Assembly (NCBI GenBank): GCA_902785065.1
Contig: CACZXH010000002.1
Span: forward strand, 124,001 to 188,000
Reading direction: 5' to 3'
Source of the DNA: an uncultured Bacteroidia bacterium
GTDB taxonomy: Bacteria > Bacteroidota > Bacteroidia > Bacteroidales > UBA932
Length of the DNA: 64,000 nucleotides
Shown here in pieces: positions 23,239 to 31,657 of this stretch (the first letter of the stretch is position 1; every line of letters begins with the position of its first letter). The position numbers and the translations under genes are program-made. The notes under the pieces are model-generated. The model had not been told where the DNA came from, did no database searches, and saw only the letters and a program-made list of their open reading frames with translations.

Positions 23239-25281
23239 ATGAAATACCTGTTGCCGGGCCTTCTGGCCCTTTCCCTGCTCACTGTCGCTTGCAGCGTGGA
23301 ATCCGAATTGAAGGACTGGCAGTTCTCCCAGGACGGGGAACAGTGGGAAGCCGTCACGGTCCCCCACTCCTACAACGCCCAGGACGGGCAAACGCAGCAT
23401 TACTACCGGGGCAAGGCCCATTACCGCCGGGAAGTCACCTTCCCTTCCGGGAAGAACGCCTTCCTGCTCTTCGAAGGCGCAGCCCAAGCGGCGGAAGTGT
23501 ATCTGGACGGCACCCTTCTGAAGGCCCATAAAGGGGGCTATACGCCTTTCGTCGTACCTCTCCCGCACAGCGGTCAGATCGAAGTGGTGTGCGACAATAC
23601 GGAGGATATGGAACTGATCCCCGTCAGTTCCGATTTCAACAAGAACGGCGGCCTGCACAATCCCGTCCGCCTGCTGGTGTACGGCGATGTCTTCTTCTCT
23701 CCGGAGGAATACGGGCCGTACCGCCTGCATGTAGTCCAGAAAGAAGTGACTGAAAATAAGGTGGTTGCCGAAGTACGCACCTACCTCCGGAATACCGGGG
23801 AAGACCGGTCGGAGGAAGTGACGGTGCTGCTCAAGGACGCCGCCGGGAAAGTGGTCGCAAAAGAGACCGCCCACATCGACCTCCCCGCCGGAGCCGGCCA
23901 GGCATTTGCGACGGTCCTGACCCTGGACAACCCGCACCTCTGGAACGGCGTCCTGGACCCGTACCTTTACACGGTGGAAATCCAGGTCGACAAGGATGTC
24001 GCCCGCACCGAAGTCGGCTTCCGCTATTTCAGCGTCGACAAGGACAAAGGCTTCAGCCTCAACGGAAAGCCTTACCCGCTCCGGGGCGTGTCCATGCATC
24101 AGGACATGGCCGGGAAGGCATCGGCCCTCACCAAGGAGGACATCGCGAACGACTACGCCATCGTGAAGGAGCTCGGCTGCAACTTCCTCCGGCTGGCGCA
24201 TTATCCGCACAACGACGAGGCATTCCGCTGGTGCGACCGCTTGGGCATCATCGTCCAGACCGAGATCTCCTGGGTCAATATCTGTGGCACAAACGCCACC
24301 GAAGCCTATTTCGAAAATATCCACCAACAGATGCGGGAGATGGTCACGAGCCTGTACAACCACCCTTCCATTTGCTTCTGGGGCATGTGGAACGAGTTGG
24401 ATTCCTGGGGCAACCGCCCGGACTACCAGGGTTGGCTGGATACGGACCGCGTGGTGGCGGAGACCGCCCGGCTGTATGACTACGCAAAATCGCTGGATCC
24501 CACACGCTGTGTGGGCCTGACCGACGATTCCGTCTTCGAACGCGACCGCTACACCGAACTCAAGGCCGATTACTTCTCCGAAAACCGCTATCACGGCTGG
24601 TACTACAATTACGGCGACTTCAGCGGCATCACCGCGGACATGACCAAGATCCGCGACGTCATGGGCCCGGCCAACATCTCGGAATACGGCGTGGGTATCA
24701 ACCCCTTCTGCGAGACCTGGGACGAAAGCGCCGTCCGCCGCGACAGGACCGACTCCCTGCACTTCGAGGCCTACGGAAACCGCTCCCACGAGGCACATGC
24801 ACAGCAGATTGCGCAGATGCCCTGGCTGAACTTCACCTCCCTCTGGATCCTGTTCGACTTCCCGGTCGCCAACCGCCACGAAGGGTTCGTAGACTCGGAG
24901 GACGGCGTGAACTACGTAGTGAATCCCGCCCGGATGTTCATGAACGACAAGGGGCTCATCACGCGGGACCGCCAGACGAAGAAGGACGTGTTCTACCTGT
25001 ATAAAGCCTGGTGGAACCACGCCGTGAAAACGGTCTATATCACGGAGAAGAGATTGCATTACCGCCCTGCCGGACAGCAGTTTACGCTTACAGTCTATGC
25101 CAATGCACCGAGCCTGGCGCTCTACCGCGACGGAGAAAAGGTCGCCGAACTGGCCGCTACCGGCGAGCCCACCGGTGTCATTTGGAAATTCACCGGTGTG
25201 ACCATGGGCTCCGGAGACACCACTTTCACGGTCGTCTCTCCCGACGGAACCTCGGAGGAAGTGACTTGGAAAGTATTATAA
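23239..25281 (+). CDS. GH2 glycosidase lipoprotein (beta-galactosidase/glucuronidase type)
   Basis: Family GH2 enzyme, 680 aa, exported with lipobox LTVAC (Cys18). Order: truncated sugar-binding jelly roll (about 25-150, AHYRREVTFPSGKNAFLLFEG, DGTLLKAHKGGYTPF), immunoglobulin-like domain (about 155-270), TIM barrel from about 275 (FSLNGKPYPLRGVSMHQD) with acid/base Glu386 in MWNELDSW and nucleophile Glu482 in ISEYGVG, and a small C-terminal beta domain. Shorter than typical bacterial beta-galactosidases. Retaining beta-glycosidase is firm; galactose versus glucuronate versus mannose specificity cannot be told. First gene of a probable operon reaching 29672. Confidence 0.9.
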   Translation: MKYLLPGLLALSLLTVACSVESELKDWQFSQDGEQWEAVTVPHSYNAQDGQTQHYYRGKAHYRREVTFPSGKNAFLLFEGAAQAAEVYLDGTLLKAHKGGYTPFVVPLPHSGQIEVVCDNTEDMELIPVSSDFNKNGGLHNPVRLLVYGDVFFSPEEYGPYRLHVVQKEVTENKVVAEVRTYLRNTGEDRSEEVTVLLKDAAGKVVAKETAHIDLPAGAGQAFATVLTLDNPHLWNGVLDPYLYTVEIQVDKDVARTEVGFRYFSVDKDKGFSLNGKPYPLRGVSMHQDMAGKASALTKEDIANDYAIVKELGCNFLRLAHYPHNDEAFRWCDRLGIIVQTEISWVNICGTNATEAYFENIHQQMREMVTSLYNHPSICFWGMWNELDSWGNRPDYQGWLDTDRVVAETARLYDYAKSLDPTRCVGLTDDSVFERDRYTELKADYFSENRYHGWYYNYGDFSGITADMTKIRDVMGPANISEYGVGINPFCETWDESAVRRDRTDSLHFEAYGNRSHEAHAQQIAQMPWLNFTSLWILFDFPVANRHEGFVDSEDGVNYVVNPARMFMNDKGLITRDRQTKKDVFYLYKAWWNHAVKTVYITEKRLHYRPAGQQFTLTVYANAPSLALYRDGEKVAELAATGEPTGVIWKFTGVTMGSGDTTFTVVSPDGTSEEVTWKVL

Positions 25282-25295
25282 CGAAGCTTTTCGCG

Positions 25296-26429
25296 ATGGA
25301 CAGGAGATCATTTTTCAAGTATTCGGCTGGCGCCATGGTGGGAGCCTCCCTCCTGGGTCGGGCCACAAGCGCTTTCGCCCGCGATGAAAGCAGCTATACC
25401 GCCGTCATCCTGGGAGACACGCATTACGACGCCCCGGATCCGGACAAGTATCATGCGGACTACACGGACCCGAATCCGACCCGGGAAGCGAACCATCGGA
25501 AGGAGTTCGTCCGGAACGCCGATATGTGGGACACCCGTTGCCCGTCCCTGGTGAAACGGGCGGCGCGTCTGGTGGGCGAAGACACCCGCTTCGTCCTGCA
25601 GATGGGCGACCTCATCCAGGGCGACACCGCCACGGCGGCCGTCCACGCGGCTTTCCTGTCCGACGCTTACGAACTCCTCAAGCAGGAAGTTTCGCCGAAC
25701 CTCCGGTTCATCACCGTCACCGGCAACCACGACGTCCGCGGCAACGATGACGCCGTCGCCGCGAAGGCCTACCAGGACTACATGACGGCCCGCCTCTCGA
25801 AAGAGATGGGCAAGCGCTTGCAGGATACCAACTTCGTGTTTCCTTCCGGCGACGATGCCTACCTCGTCCTCGATTTTACGAATCCGAACCTGGAACGGAT
25901 CGGGCGGCTGCTCTCTGAATCCGAAGGCGCCCGCCATACCTTCATTGTGGTCCATTGTCCCGTATTCCCCTATGACAGTTCCTCTTACTGGTGGTGGTTC
26001 CTGTTCGGCAGCCGCGACGACAAGCGGGCCGAAGAACGCCGCCATGTCCGTCGGCTGCTGGCCGAGCGCGAAGCCATCGTCCTGTGCGGCCACACCCACA
26101 AGACCGAGCTGCTGGACTGGTACGGCGACGGCGGCCGGATCACCCAGATGACCATGTCCAGCGTCTGGGCCAAGGAATCCCAGGGTACCTGGACCGAGAA
26201 GGTCTCCTCCCCCGAAGGCTACGGCACCCAGATGCTGAAGGGCCATCCCGAGCTCGGCGAACCGGGCCCCGTGCAGGACCTCTTCAATGAATACCGTCCC
26301 GGCGTCCAGCGCTATAGCTGGGCCGATGCGGCCGGTTCCTACAAACTCCTGGTCAACCCCAAGGAAGTCTTCGTGGACTTCTACGCCGGCGACAGCGAGC
26401 TCTTGTCCCACCGTTTCCAACTGCGTTAG
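25296..26429 (+). CDS. Tat-exported calcineurin-like metallophosphoesterase
   Basis: 377 aa. N-terminus DRRSFFKYSAGAMVGASLLG with cleavage after AFA: a twin-arginine signal, so the folded metalloenzyme is exported to the periplasm or outer face. Metallophosphoesterase motifs in order: GDTH near 40, GDLIQGD near 106, GNHD near 145, VVHCP near 215 and GHTH near 266. A C-terminal domain of about 90 residues follows (SWADAAGSYKLLVNPKEVFVDFYAG). Substrate unknown. 14 bases after the GH2 gene and 2 bases before a second metallophosphoesterase gene. Confidence 0.85.
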   Translation: MDRRSFFKYSAGAMVGASLLGRATSAFARDESSYTAVILGDTHYDAPDPDKYHADYTDPNPTREANHRKEFVRNADMWDTRCPSLVKRAARLVGEDTRFVLQMGDLIQGDTATAAVHAAFLSDAYELLKQEVSPNLRFITVTGNHDVRGNDDAVAAKAYQDYMTARLSKEMGKRLQDTNFVFPSGDDAYLVLDFTNPNLERIGRLLSESEGARHTFIVVHCPVFPYDSSSYWWWFLFGSRDDKRAEERRHVRRLLAEREAIVLCGHTHKTELLDWYGDGGRITQMTMSSVWAKESQGTWTEKVSSPEGYGTQMLKGHPELGEPGPVQDLFNEYRPGVQRYSWADAAGSYKLLVNPKEVFVDFYAGDSELLSHRFQLR

Positions 26430-26431
26430 CC

Positions 26432-27514
26432 GTGCGGACCGGATTCCTTGCCATCCTCGCGCTCGTCTTCGCCTTGACGGGTTACGTCTGCTGGCACCTG
26501 TGGCGGATAGCGCCGTCGGGGTGGAAGCTGGCGGTGACAGGCCTGTTCCTGCTCTGGATGGCGACCATGTTCGCAGGCTTTGCCTTCACGGAACGTGTGC
26601 CCGTCAAGTTGGCGACCGTACTATACGAAGTGGGCAACACCTGGATGATTGCTTTCCTGTATTTGCTGCTGGTGTTCTTGGTGGCCGATATCGCATCCTT
26701 CTGCCACTTGCTGCCGAAGACACTCCTGAAGGACAGTGCGGCGGGATTGCTGGGGGCTGCCGGCATCGTGACGCTGGTGATGACGCTGGGCGCCATCCAC
26801 TATCCGCACAAATACCGCGAGGAACTGACACTGGAGACCGACAAGCCGCTGGAAAAGCCCCTGACGATCGTTCTGGCCAGCGACCTGCATGTCGGCTACC
26901 ACAACCGCCGGACGGAGCTGGGCCGCTGGGTGGACCTGATCAATGCCGAGAAGCCGGACCTGATCCTCATCGGCGGCGATATTATCGACCGAAGCCTCCG
27001 GCCGGTGATGGAAGGCCATTACGCGGAAGAATTCCGGCGTTTGGAAGCGCCTGTCTGGACCGTCCTCGGCAACCACGAGACCTATGCCGGCCTCCCACAG
27101 GCGGAACAGTTTTTCCAGGAAGCCGGAATCCGAGTCCTGAAGGATTCCGTGGCCCATTTCAAGGGGGTTGATGTCATCGGCCGCAAGGATCGCTCCACCC
27201 CGGGCCGGGCAGCCCTTCGCGACCTGGCCTACAGCCTGGACGGCTTTACGGTCCTGCTTGACCATCAACCCAGCCACCTGGAAGAAGCGGAGGCCGCGGG
27301 CATTGACTTCCAGTTCAGCGGCCATACGCACCGCGGCCAAGTCTGGCCCGTCTCCTGGTTCACCGACGCCATCTTCGAGAAATCCTGGGGCCACTACCGG
27401 AAAGGCGACACCCGCTACTATATTTCCTCCGGTCTGGGCCTCTGGGGCGCCAAGATCCGCGTCGGCACCCGCTCCGAGTACCTGGTCCTGAAACTGAAAG
27501 AAACGAATGACTAA
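26432..27514 (+). CDS. Membrane-anchored metallophosphoesterase (YkuE-like)
   Basis: 360 aa. Four hydrophobic segments (about 3-22, 30-50, 65-88, 105-122) precede a metallophosphoesterase domain with SDLHVGYH, GGDIIDR, GNHET, DHQP and SGHTHRGQ motifs. Layout matches YkuE-type membrane phosphoesterases, some of which act on lipid-linked or wall precursors; substrate here unknown. It starts with GTG, 2 bases after the previous stop; no ATG fits the membrane N-terminus. Two phosphoesterases of different type back to back in one operon is worth noting. Confidence 0.82.
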   Translation: MRTGFLAILALVFALTGYVCWHLWRIAPSGWKLAVTGLFLLWMATMFAGFAFTERVPVKLATVLYEVGNTWMIAFLYLLLVFLVADIASFCHLLPKTLLKDSAAGLLGAAGIVTLVMTLGAIHYPHKYREELTLETDKPLEKPLTIVLASDLHVGYHNRRTELGRWVDLINAEKPDLILIGGDIIDRSLRPVMEGHYAEEFRRLEAPVWTVLGNHETYAGLPQAEQFFQEAGIRVLKDSVAHFKGVDVIGRKDRSTPGRAALRDLAYSLDGFTVLLDHQPSHLEEAEAAGIDFQFSGHTHRGQVWPVSWFTDAIFEKSWGHYRKGDTRYYISSGLGLWGAKIRVGTRSEYLVLKLKETND

Positions 27515-27695
27515 GATTCCTTACACCGGCACCAACCAGGCCGAATTCAAGCAGATCCTGGGCGACAAGGTCCTGGATCCCTACTTCTGCATGGGCCTCA
27601 CCATCCTGTCCATCCTCACGGACGACGGTTTCGTGAACGTCCAGGAAGGAGATATCGTCGTCATCGACGATGACGGAAGCATCCGAATCGAATAA
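27507..27695 (+). CDS. Small protein of unknown function
   Basis: 62 aa, no signal peptide. It overlaps the end of the phosphoesterase gene by 8 bases and precedes the flavodoxin-like gene by 13, so it sits tightly in the operon. The sequence (KIPYTGTNQAEFKQILGDKV then EGDIVVIDDDGSIRIE) has the shape of a small beta-rich domain ending in a GD-IV-DDDG turn; similar small proteins occur in phage and conjugative regions, but none surrounds it here. Coding is supported by composition and spacing only. Confidence 0.6.
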   Translation: MTKIPYTGTNQAEFKQILGDKVLDPYFCMGLTILSILTDDGFVNVQEGDIVVIDDDGSIRIE

Positions 27696-27708
27696 ACAAA
27701 CGATAGCT

Positions 27709-28254
27709 ATGAACAGAATCCTCATCACCCTCGCCGCCCTGGCCTTGACCGCCACCGCCTGCGGCCAGAACAGCAAAAAAGAGATGAAAACCCTCGTCGC
27801 TTATTTCTCCGCCACCGGCACCACCGCGGCCGTGGCCCAGGATCTCGCCGAAGTCACCGGCGGAACCCTCTATGAGATCAAACCCGAAGTCAAGTACACA
27901 GCCGCCGACCTGGACTGGCGTGACAAGAACTCCCGGAGCTCCGTCGAAATGCAGGACAAGGCCTCCCGCCCGGCCCTGGTGAAGGACCTCCAGGATGCCG
28001 ACAGCTATGACGTGGTCTATCTCGGCTTCCCGGTCTGGTGGTACACGGCCCCGACCATCATCAACACCTTCCTCGAGACCTACGGCTTCGAAGGCAAGAC
28101 GGTCATCTTTTTCGCCACTTCCGGCGGAAGCTCCATTGACAAGGCCAACCAGGACTTCGCCGCCGCCTACCCGGCCATCCATTGGAAGCCCGGCAAGACC
28201 CTGAACGGCGCCTCCAAGGCCGATATCAAGGCCTGGGTGGATAGTCTCCAGTAA
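27709..28254 (+). CDS. Flavodoxin-like lipoprotein
   Basis: 181 aa. Lipoprotein signal (TATACGQ) followed by a flavodoxin fold: FMN phosphate loop YFSATGTT near 35, DVVYLGFPVWWYTAPTIINTFLE around 100-122, FFATSGGSS near 132. This matches exported flavodoxins of the flavodoxin_4 type. A flavoprotein fixed to the membrane on the periplasmic side, role unknown. Fifth gene of the operon. Confidence 0.88.
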   Translation: MNRILITLAALALTATACGQNSKKEMKTLVAYFSATGTTAAVAQDLAEVTGGTLYEIKPEVKYTAADLDWRDKNSRSSVEMQDKASRPALVKDLQDADSYDVVYLGFPVWWYTAPTIINTFLETYGFEGKTVIFFATSGGSSIDKANQDFAAAYPAIHWKPGKTLNGASKADIKAWVDSLQ

Positions 28255-28304
28255 TTACGGCCCGGAATTTGGAGCAACTTGCCATAGACTTAAATTGTAC
28301 GATT

Positions 28305-29201
28305 ATGAAAACACGGCAAATGCTTGCCCTGGCAAGCGCTTTTCTTTTTTCTATCGTGGCCTTGACTTCCTGCAACAAGGACAATCCTGCCGGGAAGGAT
28401 GCAGACCAGGTGCTCGGCAAGTATGAGATCACGGATGCCTCCAGTCCCATCCAATCCATTGAACTCACCCGGAACGGTGAATATATCGTCACGAAAAAAC
28501 CCGCCAAAACCAGAAGTGACGAAGACTTGGACCTGAACGATGTCTGGGTGTACGGTAATTTCACATTTGTCGACGGTGCCTACATTCTCCAAGGATTCGG
28601 AAAAATCGCCATCGACTTTCTCAACAGCGGCGCTGCCGAGATTTTCATCGAAAGTGGCGGCTGGGATCCCTTTACGGTCCACGCCAATCTGGCATCCACG
28701 GTCCAGGAGACGGAAATCAGCCAAAGACTCTGCCACCATTGGGTCTTCAAAAAGACCTACTTCTCGCTTACCTTCAGCGACCTGGGGAACATAGGTTTCA
28801 GTTTTGAACTGCCTGGCTGTGACTTCACGCAATGGTTCAAGAAAACCGGTGACGAGGAGGGTGAACAAGAACTGGAAAAGGAGTGCAAGGGCCTCATTTT
28901 CACGGAGTCCGGCACCTATGCAGTCCTCTTCGACAATGGCAAGGTCAACGTCGGTTCCTGGGCCTGGGACAGCAGCGAGGACGGTTCCCTCAAGTGCGAA
29001 TGGAGCAACCAGTATCAGTCCTACTTCAAGGATTACCGTTTCCATGGCGCCCTCACCGTGGATGTCACGGAAGGAGACCCGGCCACTTGCACCATTGTCC
29101 GTTCCTTTGATACCACGATGGAACGTTACAAGCTCTTCCGCGGCTATACTTCCCACAGCATGCAAACGGCTCTCACCTACTATCTGGAGGAGTACAAATA
29201 A
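28305..29201 (+). CDS. Bacteroidales lipoprotein of unknown function
   Basis: 298 aa; lipoprotein signal with lipobox ALTSC (Cys23), then NKDNPAGKDADQVLGKYEI. The rest is beta-rich with no motif that I recognise. Start at 28305 fits the signal peptide. 50 bases after the flavodoxin gene, no convincing promoter between, so probably still in the operon. Confidence 0.75.
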   Translation: MKTRQMLALASAFLFSIVALTSCNKDNPAGKDADQVLGKYEITDASSPIQSIELTRNGEYIVTKKPAKTRSDEDLDLNDVWVYGNFTFVDGAYILQGFGKIAIDFLNSGAAEIFIESGGWDPFTVHANLASTVQETEISQRLCHHWVFKKTYFSLTFSDLGNIGFSFELPGCDFTQWFKKTGDEEGEQELEKECKGLIFTESGTYAVLFDNGKVNVGSWAWDSSEDGSLKCEWSNQYQSYFKDYRFHGALTVDVTEGDPATCTIVRSFDTTMERYKLFRGYTSHSMQTALTYYLEEYK

Positions 29202-29234
29202 TCCCCCCGAAGAATCAGATAGCCTTCGCAGAAC

Positions 29235-29672
29235 ATGAAAAAGTATCTATTTGCGGCTGCACTCGCCTGCTTGGTCCTGTTAACGTCCTGCGGGACGTCG
29301 CGTGTACGTCATACGGGGGATCTCACGGGCTCGATCTACGGCGTATGGGCGCTGGATTCCCGGAATCAAGTCGATTATTCCGGCGTCCATTTCTACCTTT
29401 CCCTGAGCGAACCCCGCATTGCCCTGGCCAAGAAAGGTAGTTTTACGCAGTTTGACCTCAAGGATGTGGATGTCGACGGTGCCCAGTTTTCGTACAACGC
29501 CGCCAAGAAGCAGATCAGTTTTACCAAGACACTCTGGCTCACGCAAGGCCTCCGGTACGAAATGCGCCTGTCAGGAACCTATAAGGTCTTGCAAATGACC
29601 CGGACGAAACTGGTAATCCAGAAAGAATCCATGGGTGCCAGGAATACTTATACTTTCCACCGGTACAGATAG
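29235..29672 (+). CDS. Small lipoprotein, possibly lipocalin-like
   Basis: 145 aa with lipobox LLTSC (Cys19). GSIYGVWALDSRNQV near the mature start and repeated amphipathic strands suggest a small beta-barrel of the lipocalin-like type seen in Bacteroidales lipoproteins, but no diagnostic motif is present. Last gene before the bidirectional terminator at 29681. Confidence 0.7.
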   Translation: MKKYLFAAALACLVLLTSCGTSRVRHTGDLTGSIYGVWALDSRNQVDYSGVHFYLSLSEPRIALAKKGSFTQFDLKDVDVDGAQFSYNAAKKQISFTKTLWLTQGLRYEMRLSGTYKVLQMTRTKLVIQKESMGARNTYTFHRYR

Positions 29673-29680
29673 ATGCACAA

Positions 29681-29713
29681 AAAGGCTGGCGCAAAAACGC
29701 CAGCCTTTTTTTG
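29681..29713. terminator. Bidirectional rho-independent terminator
   Basis: Stem AAAGGCTGGCG / CGCCAGCCTTT (11 perfect pairs), loop CAAAAA, T run on both strands. It ends the lipoprotein operon on the plus strand and the tRNA-Arg transcript on the minus strand. Confidence 0.92.
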
Positions 29714-29785
29714 TACCCCCGCTCGGAATCGAACCGGGACCGTCAGAACCGGAATCTGAAATTCTATCCTTTAAACTACAGGGGC
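29714..29785 (-). tRNA. tRNA-Arg (anticodon CCG)
   Basis: Cloverleaf on the minus strand: acceptor GCCCCTG / CGGGGGT (G-U at pairs 1 and 6), T8, A9, D arm, anticodon stem TCAGA / TCTGA with loop TTCCGGT giving anticodon CCG, T loop TTCGATT. The T stem CCCGG / CCGAG has one C-A mismatch. CCA is not encoded. Reads the CGG codon. The terminator lies directly at its 3' end. Confidence 0.92.
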
Positions 29786-29851
29786 ATTCCCGGTAAGGGG
29801 ATTGCAAAGTTAACAATTTTCGTTGATTTGCAAGCAATCTTTCCGATTTTT

Positions 29852-31657
29852 CTAGAGCCGCGAGGCCGGAACGCCCTCGAAGGTGATCCGCACGGGGAGG
29901 ATGCGGCCGGAGTCGTCGAAATACAGCCGTTCGATGCACACGACGCGGTTGTTCCCGTCGGTGGCGCCGAGCGGGTGCCGATGATAGACGATGTAGTACT
30001 CGTCCTCGCCGCGGCCGCGGATGACAGAATGGTGGCCGGCGCCCGTGGCGACGGCCGGGTCGGACTCCAGAATCGTCCCTTCGCGCTTGAAGGGGCCGAA
30101 GGGGCTTTCGGCGCGCGCATAGGCCACGTGGTAATCCGGGCCGGTCCAGCCGCCCTCGCTCCACATAAAGTAGTAGGTTCCGTTCCGTTTGAGCATGAAA
30201 GGTCCCTCCACATAACCCTGCGGCGTCACTTCCTTGTAGAGATCACCATCCGCAAAGGGCACGAGACTCATCAGGTCGTCACCCAGTTTCACCAGGTTGC
30301 AGTGCCCCCAGCCGCCGTAATACATATAGTACGTCCCGTCGTCATCCAGGAAGACGAACTGGTCGATGGGCTGCGCCCCGTTCACGACCTCGTCCACGAG
30401 CGGATGCCCGAGGGCGTCCTTAAAGGGGCCGGCAGGATTATCGGCCACGGCGACACCGATGCCGCCCTCCCCTTTCTCATGCATGTCGTTGGCGCCGAAA
30501 AAGAGATAGTATTTTCCGTCCTTCCGGACGACGGAAGGCGCCCACAAGGCCCGCCATAGCCAGGAAATGTTGTCCTTCGACAGCACCTTGTCATGCTTGG
30601 TCCAATGCACAAGGTCCTTCGACGAAAAAGCGTCCATGAACAGCTGCTCCTCGTAGGGGTGCGAATACGTGGGATAGATCCAGTATTCCTGGTCGAAAAC
30701 CACGGCCTCCGGGTCCGCATACCAGCCGTCGAAGAGCGGATTGCCGCTCGTATGGGCGACCTGGTAGGCGGCGCAGCGCCCGGCGATGTTCTCCCGTAGG
30801 GATTCCCCGTACCAGCGGATCTCGAAGGTATGGTAGCAGCCGTCCTCGAAATAGGGTTTCCAGGCGTAGCCGGTGCCCTCGAAACCGTCCACCAGCAGAA
30901 GCTTGGTCTCTGGATCCAGCGTGACGGTCAGGGAATCGAACAACACCGCCGGGGTGGCGTCCGTGCACCAGTTCACCGGATTGATAGCAACCGTGTTGCC
31001 GCTGCTCACGAAGCTGGCGTGCTCGGGTGAATCGACGGAATTGTAGCAGATGGTGACACCGGTGTCGTCGGCGCCCCGGGCGGGCCGGATGGCGGAGGAG
31101 GCGGCCAGGTCCTCCGGGGTGATCTTCCACCCCAGGACATAGGCCGCGACAAGGCGGTCCTGCAGGCTGTCGGGCAGTTCCTTCAGCAGTTCCACGAGGA
31201 GTTCGCCGCCCTGGCTGAAGCCGGCCAGGACGAAGGGACGGCCGTCGGAAAGCTCGTCGACATAGTACTTGAATGCCGCGCGGACATCTTCCATCGCCAC
31301 CGGGAAGCGACTGTCAATCAGATCCGTATCCTGATAGGTTTCCATCGACATCTGCCGATAGAAGGGCGAGTAGAAGTTCAGGTCGCCCGCCAGGATCCGG
31401 TCCACGCCTTCCATTTCGGCGCGGATTCCCGGGCAGGCCGCGGAGTCCGCCGCCTGGGCGAAGTGGTACACCTTCCGGCCCACCGTCGCATCGAAGGTTT
31501 CCGTGGAACTGATGTAGAACAGGTCCACGTCCGCCCCGCGGTCAGTCGCGTACCATGCCTCGGGCGAATCATAGTCCGGCGCGGCCGGAATCCGCTCGCG
31601 GGGAGCGCAGGAAACCACGGCCGCCAGCGCGGCGAAAACGAACATTCTTATCTTCAT
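29852..31657 (-). CDS. DUF3089-type alpha/beta hydrolase fused to GH43 glycosidase
   Basis: 601-aa exported fusion. Lipoprotein-like leader (AAVVSC). Residues about 22-300 match the DUF3089 alpha/beta-hydrolase family: WYATDRGADVDLFYISST start and nucleophile elbow AGFSQGG with Ser148. Residues about 308-601 are a GH43 propeller with base Asp315 (YADPE), Asp432 (PIDQF) and acid Glu484 (VEGPF). One polypeptide thus carries a probable ester hydrolase and a probable arabinofuranosidase, xylosidase or galactosidase. Its ATG overlaps the upstream GH2 stop by 4 bases, so both come from the promoter near 34140. Start at 31657 chosen by signal peptide and overlap. Confidence 0.85.
   Translation of the reverse strand: MKIRMFVFAALAAVVSCAPRERIPAAPDYDSPEAWYATDRGADVDLFYISSTETFDATVGRKVYHFAQAADSAACPGIRAEMEGVDRILAGDLNFYSPFYRQMSMETYQDTDLIDSRFPVAMEDVRAAFKYYVDELSDGRPFVLAGFSQGGELLVELLKELPDSLQDRLVAAYVLGWKITPEDLAASSAIRPARGADDTGVTICYNSVDSPEHASFVSSGNTVAINPVNWCTDATPAVLFDSLTVTLDPETKLLLVDGFEGTGYAWKPYFEDGCYHTFEIRWYGESLRENIAGRCAAYQVAHTSGNPLFDGWYADPEAVVFDQEYWIYPTYSHPYEEQLFMDAFSSKDLVHWTKHDKVLSKDNISWLWRALWAPSVVRKDGKYYLFFGANDMHEKGEGGIGVAVADNPAGPFKDALGHPLVDEVVNGAQPIDQFVFLDDDGTYYMYYGGWGHCNLVKLGDDLMSLVPFADGDLYKEVTPQGYVEGPFMLKRNGTYYFMWSEGGWTGPDYHVAYARAESPFGPFKREGTILESDPAVATGAGHHSVIRGRGEDEYYIVYHRHPLGATDGNNRVVCIERLYFDDSGRILPVRITFEGVPASRL

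Noticed and set aside
27507-27695. Toxin-antitoxin pair around the 62-residue gene
   Set aside because: Only one small gene is present, embedded in an operon, with no partner.
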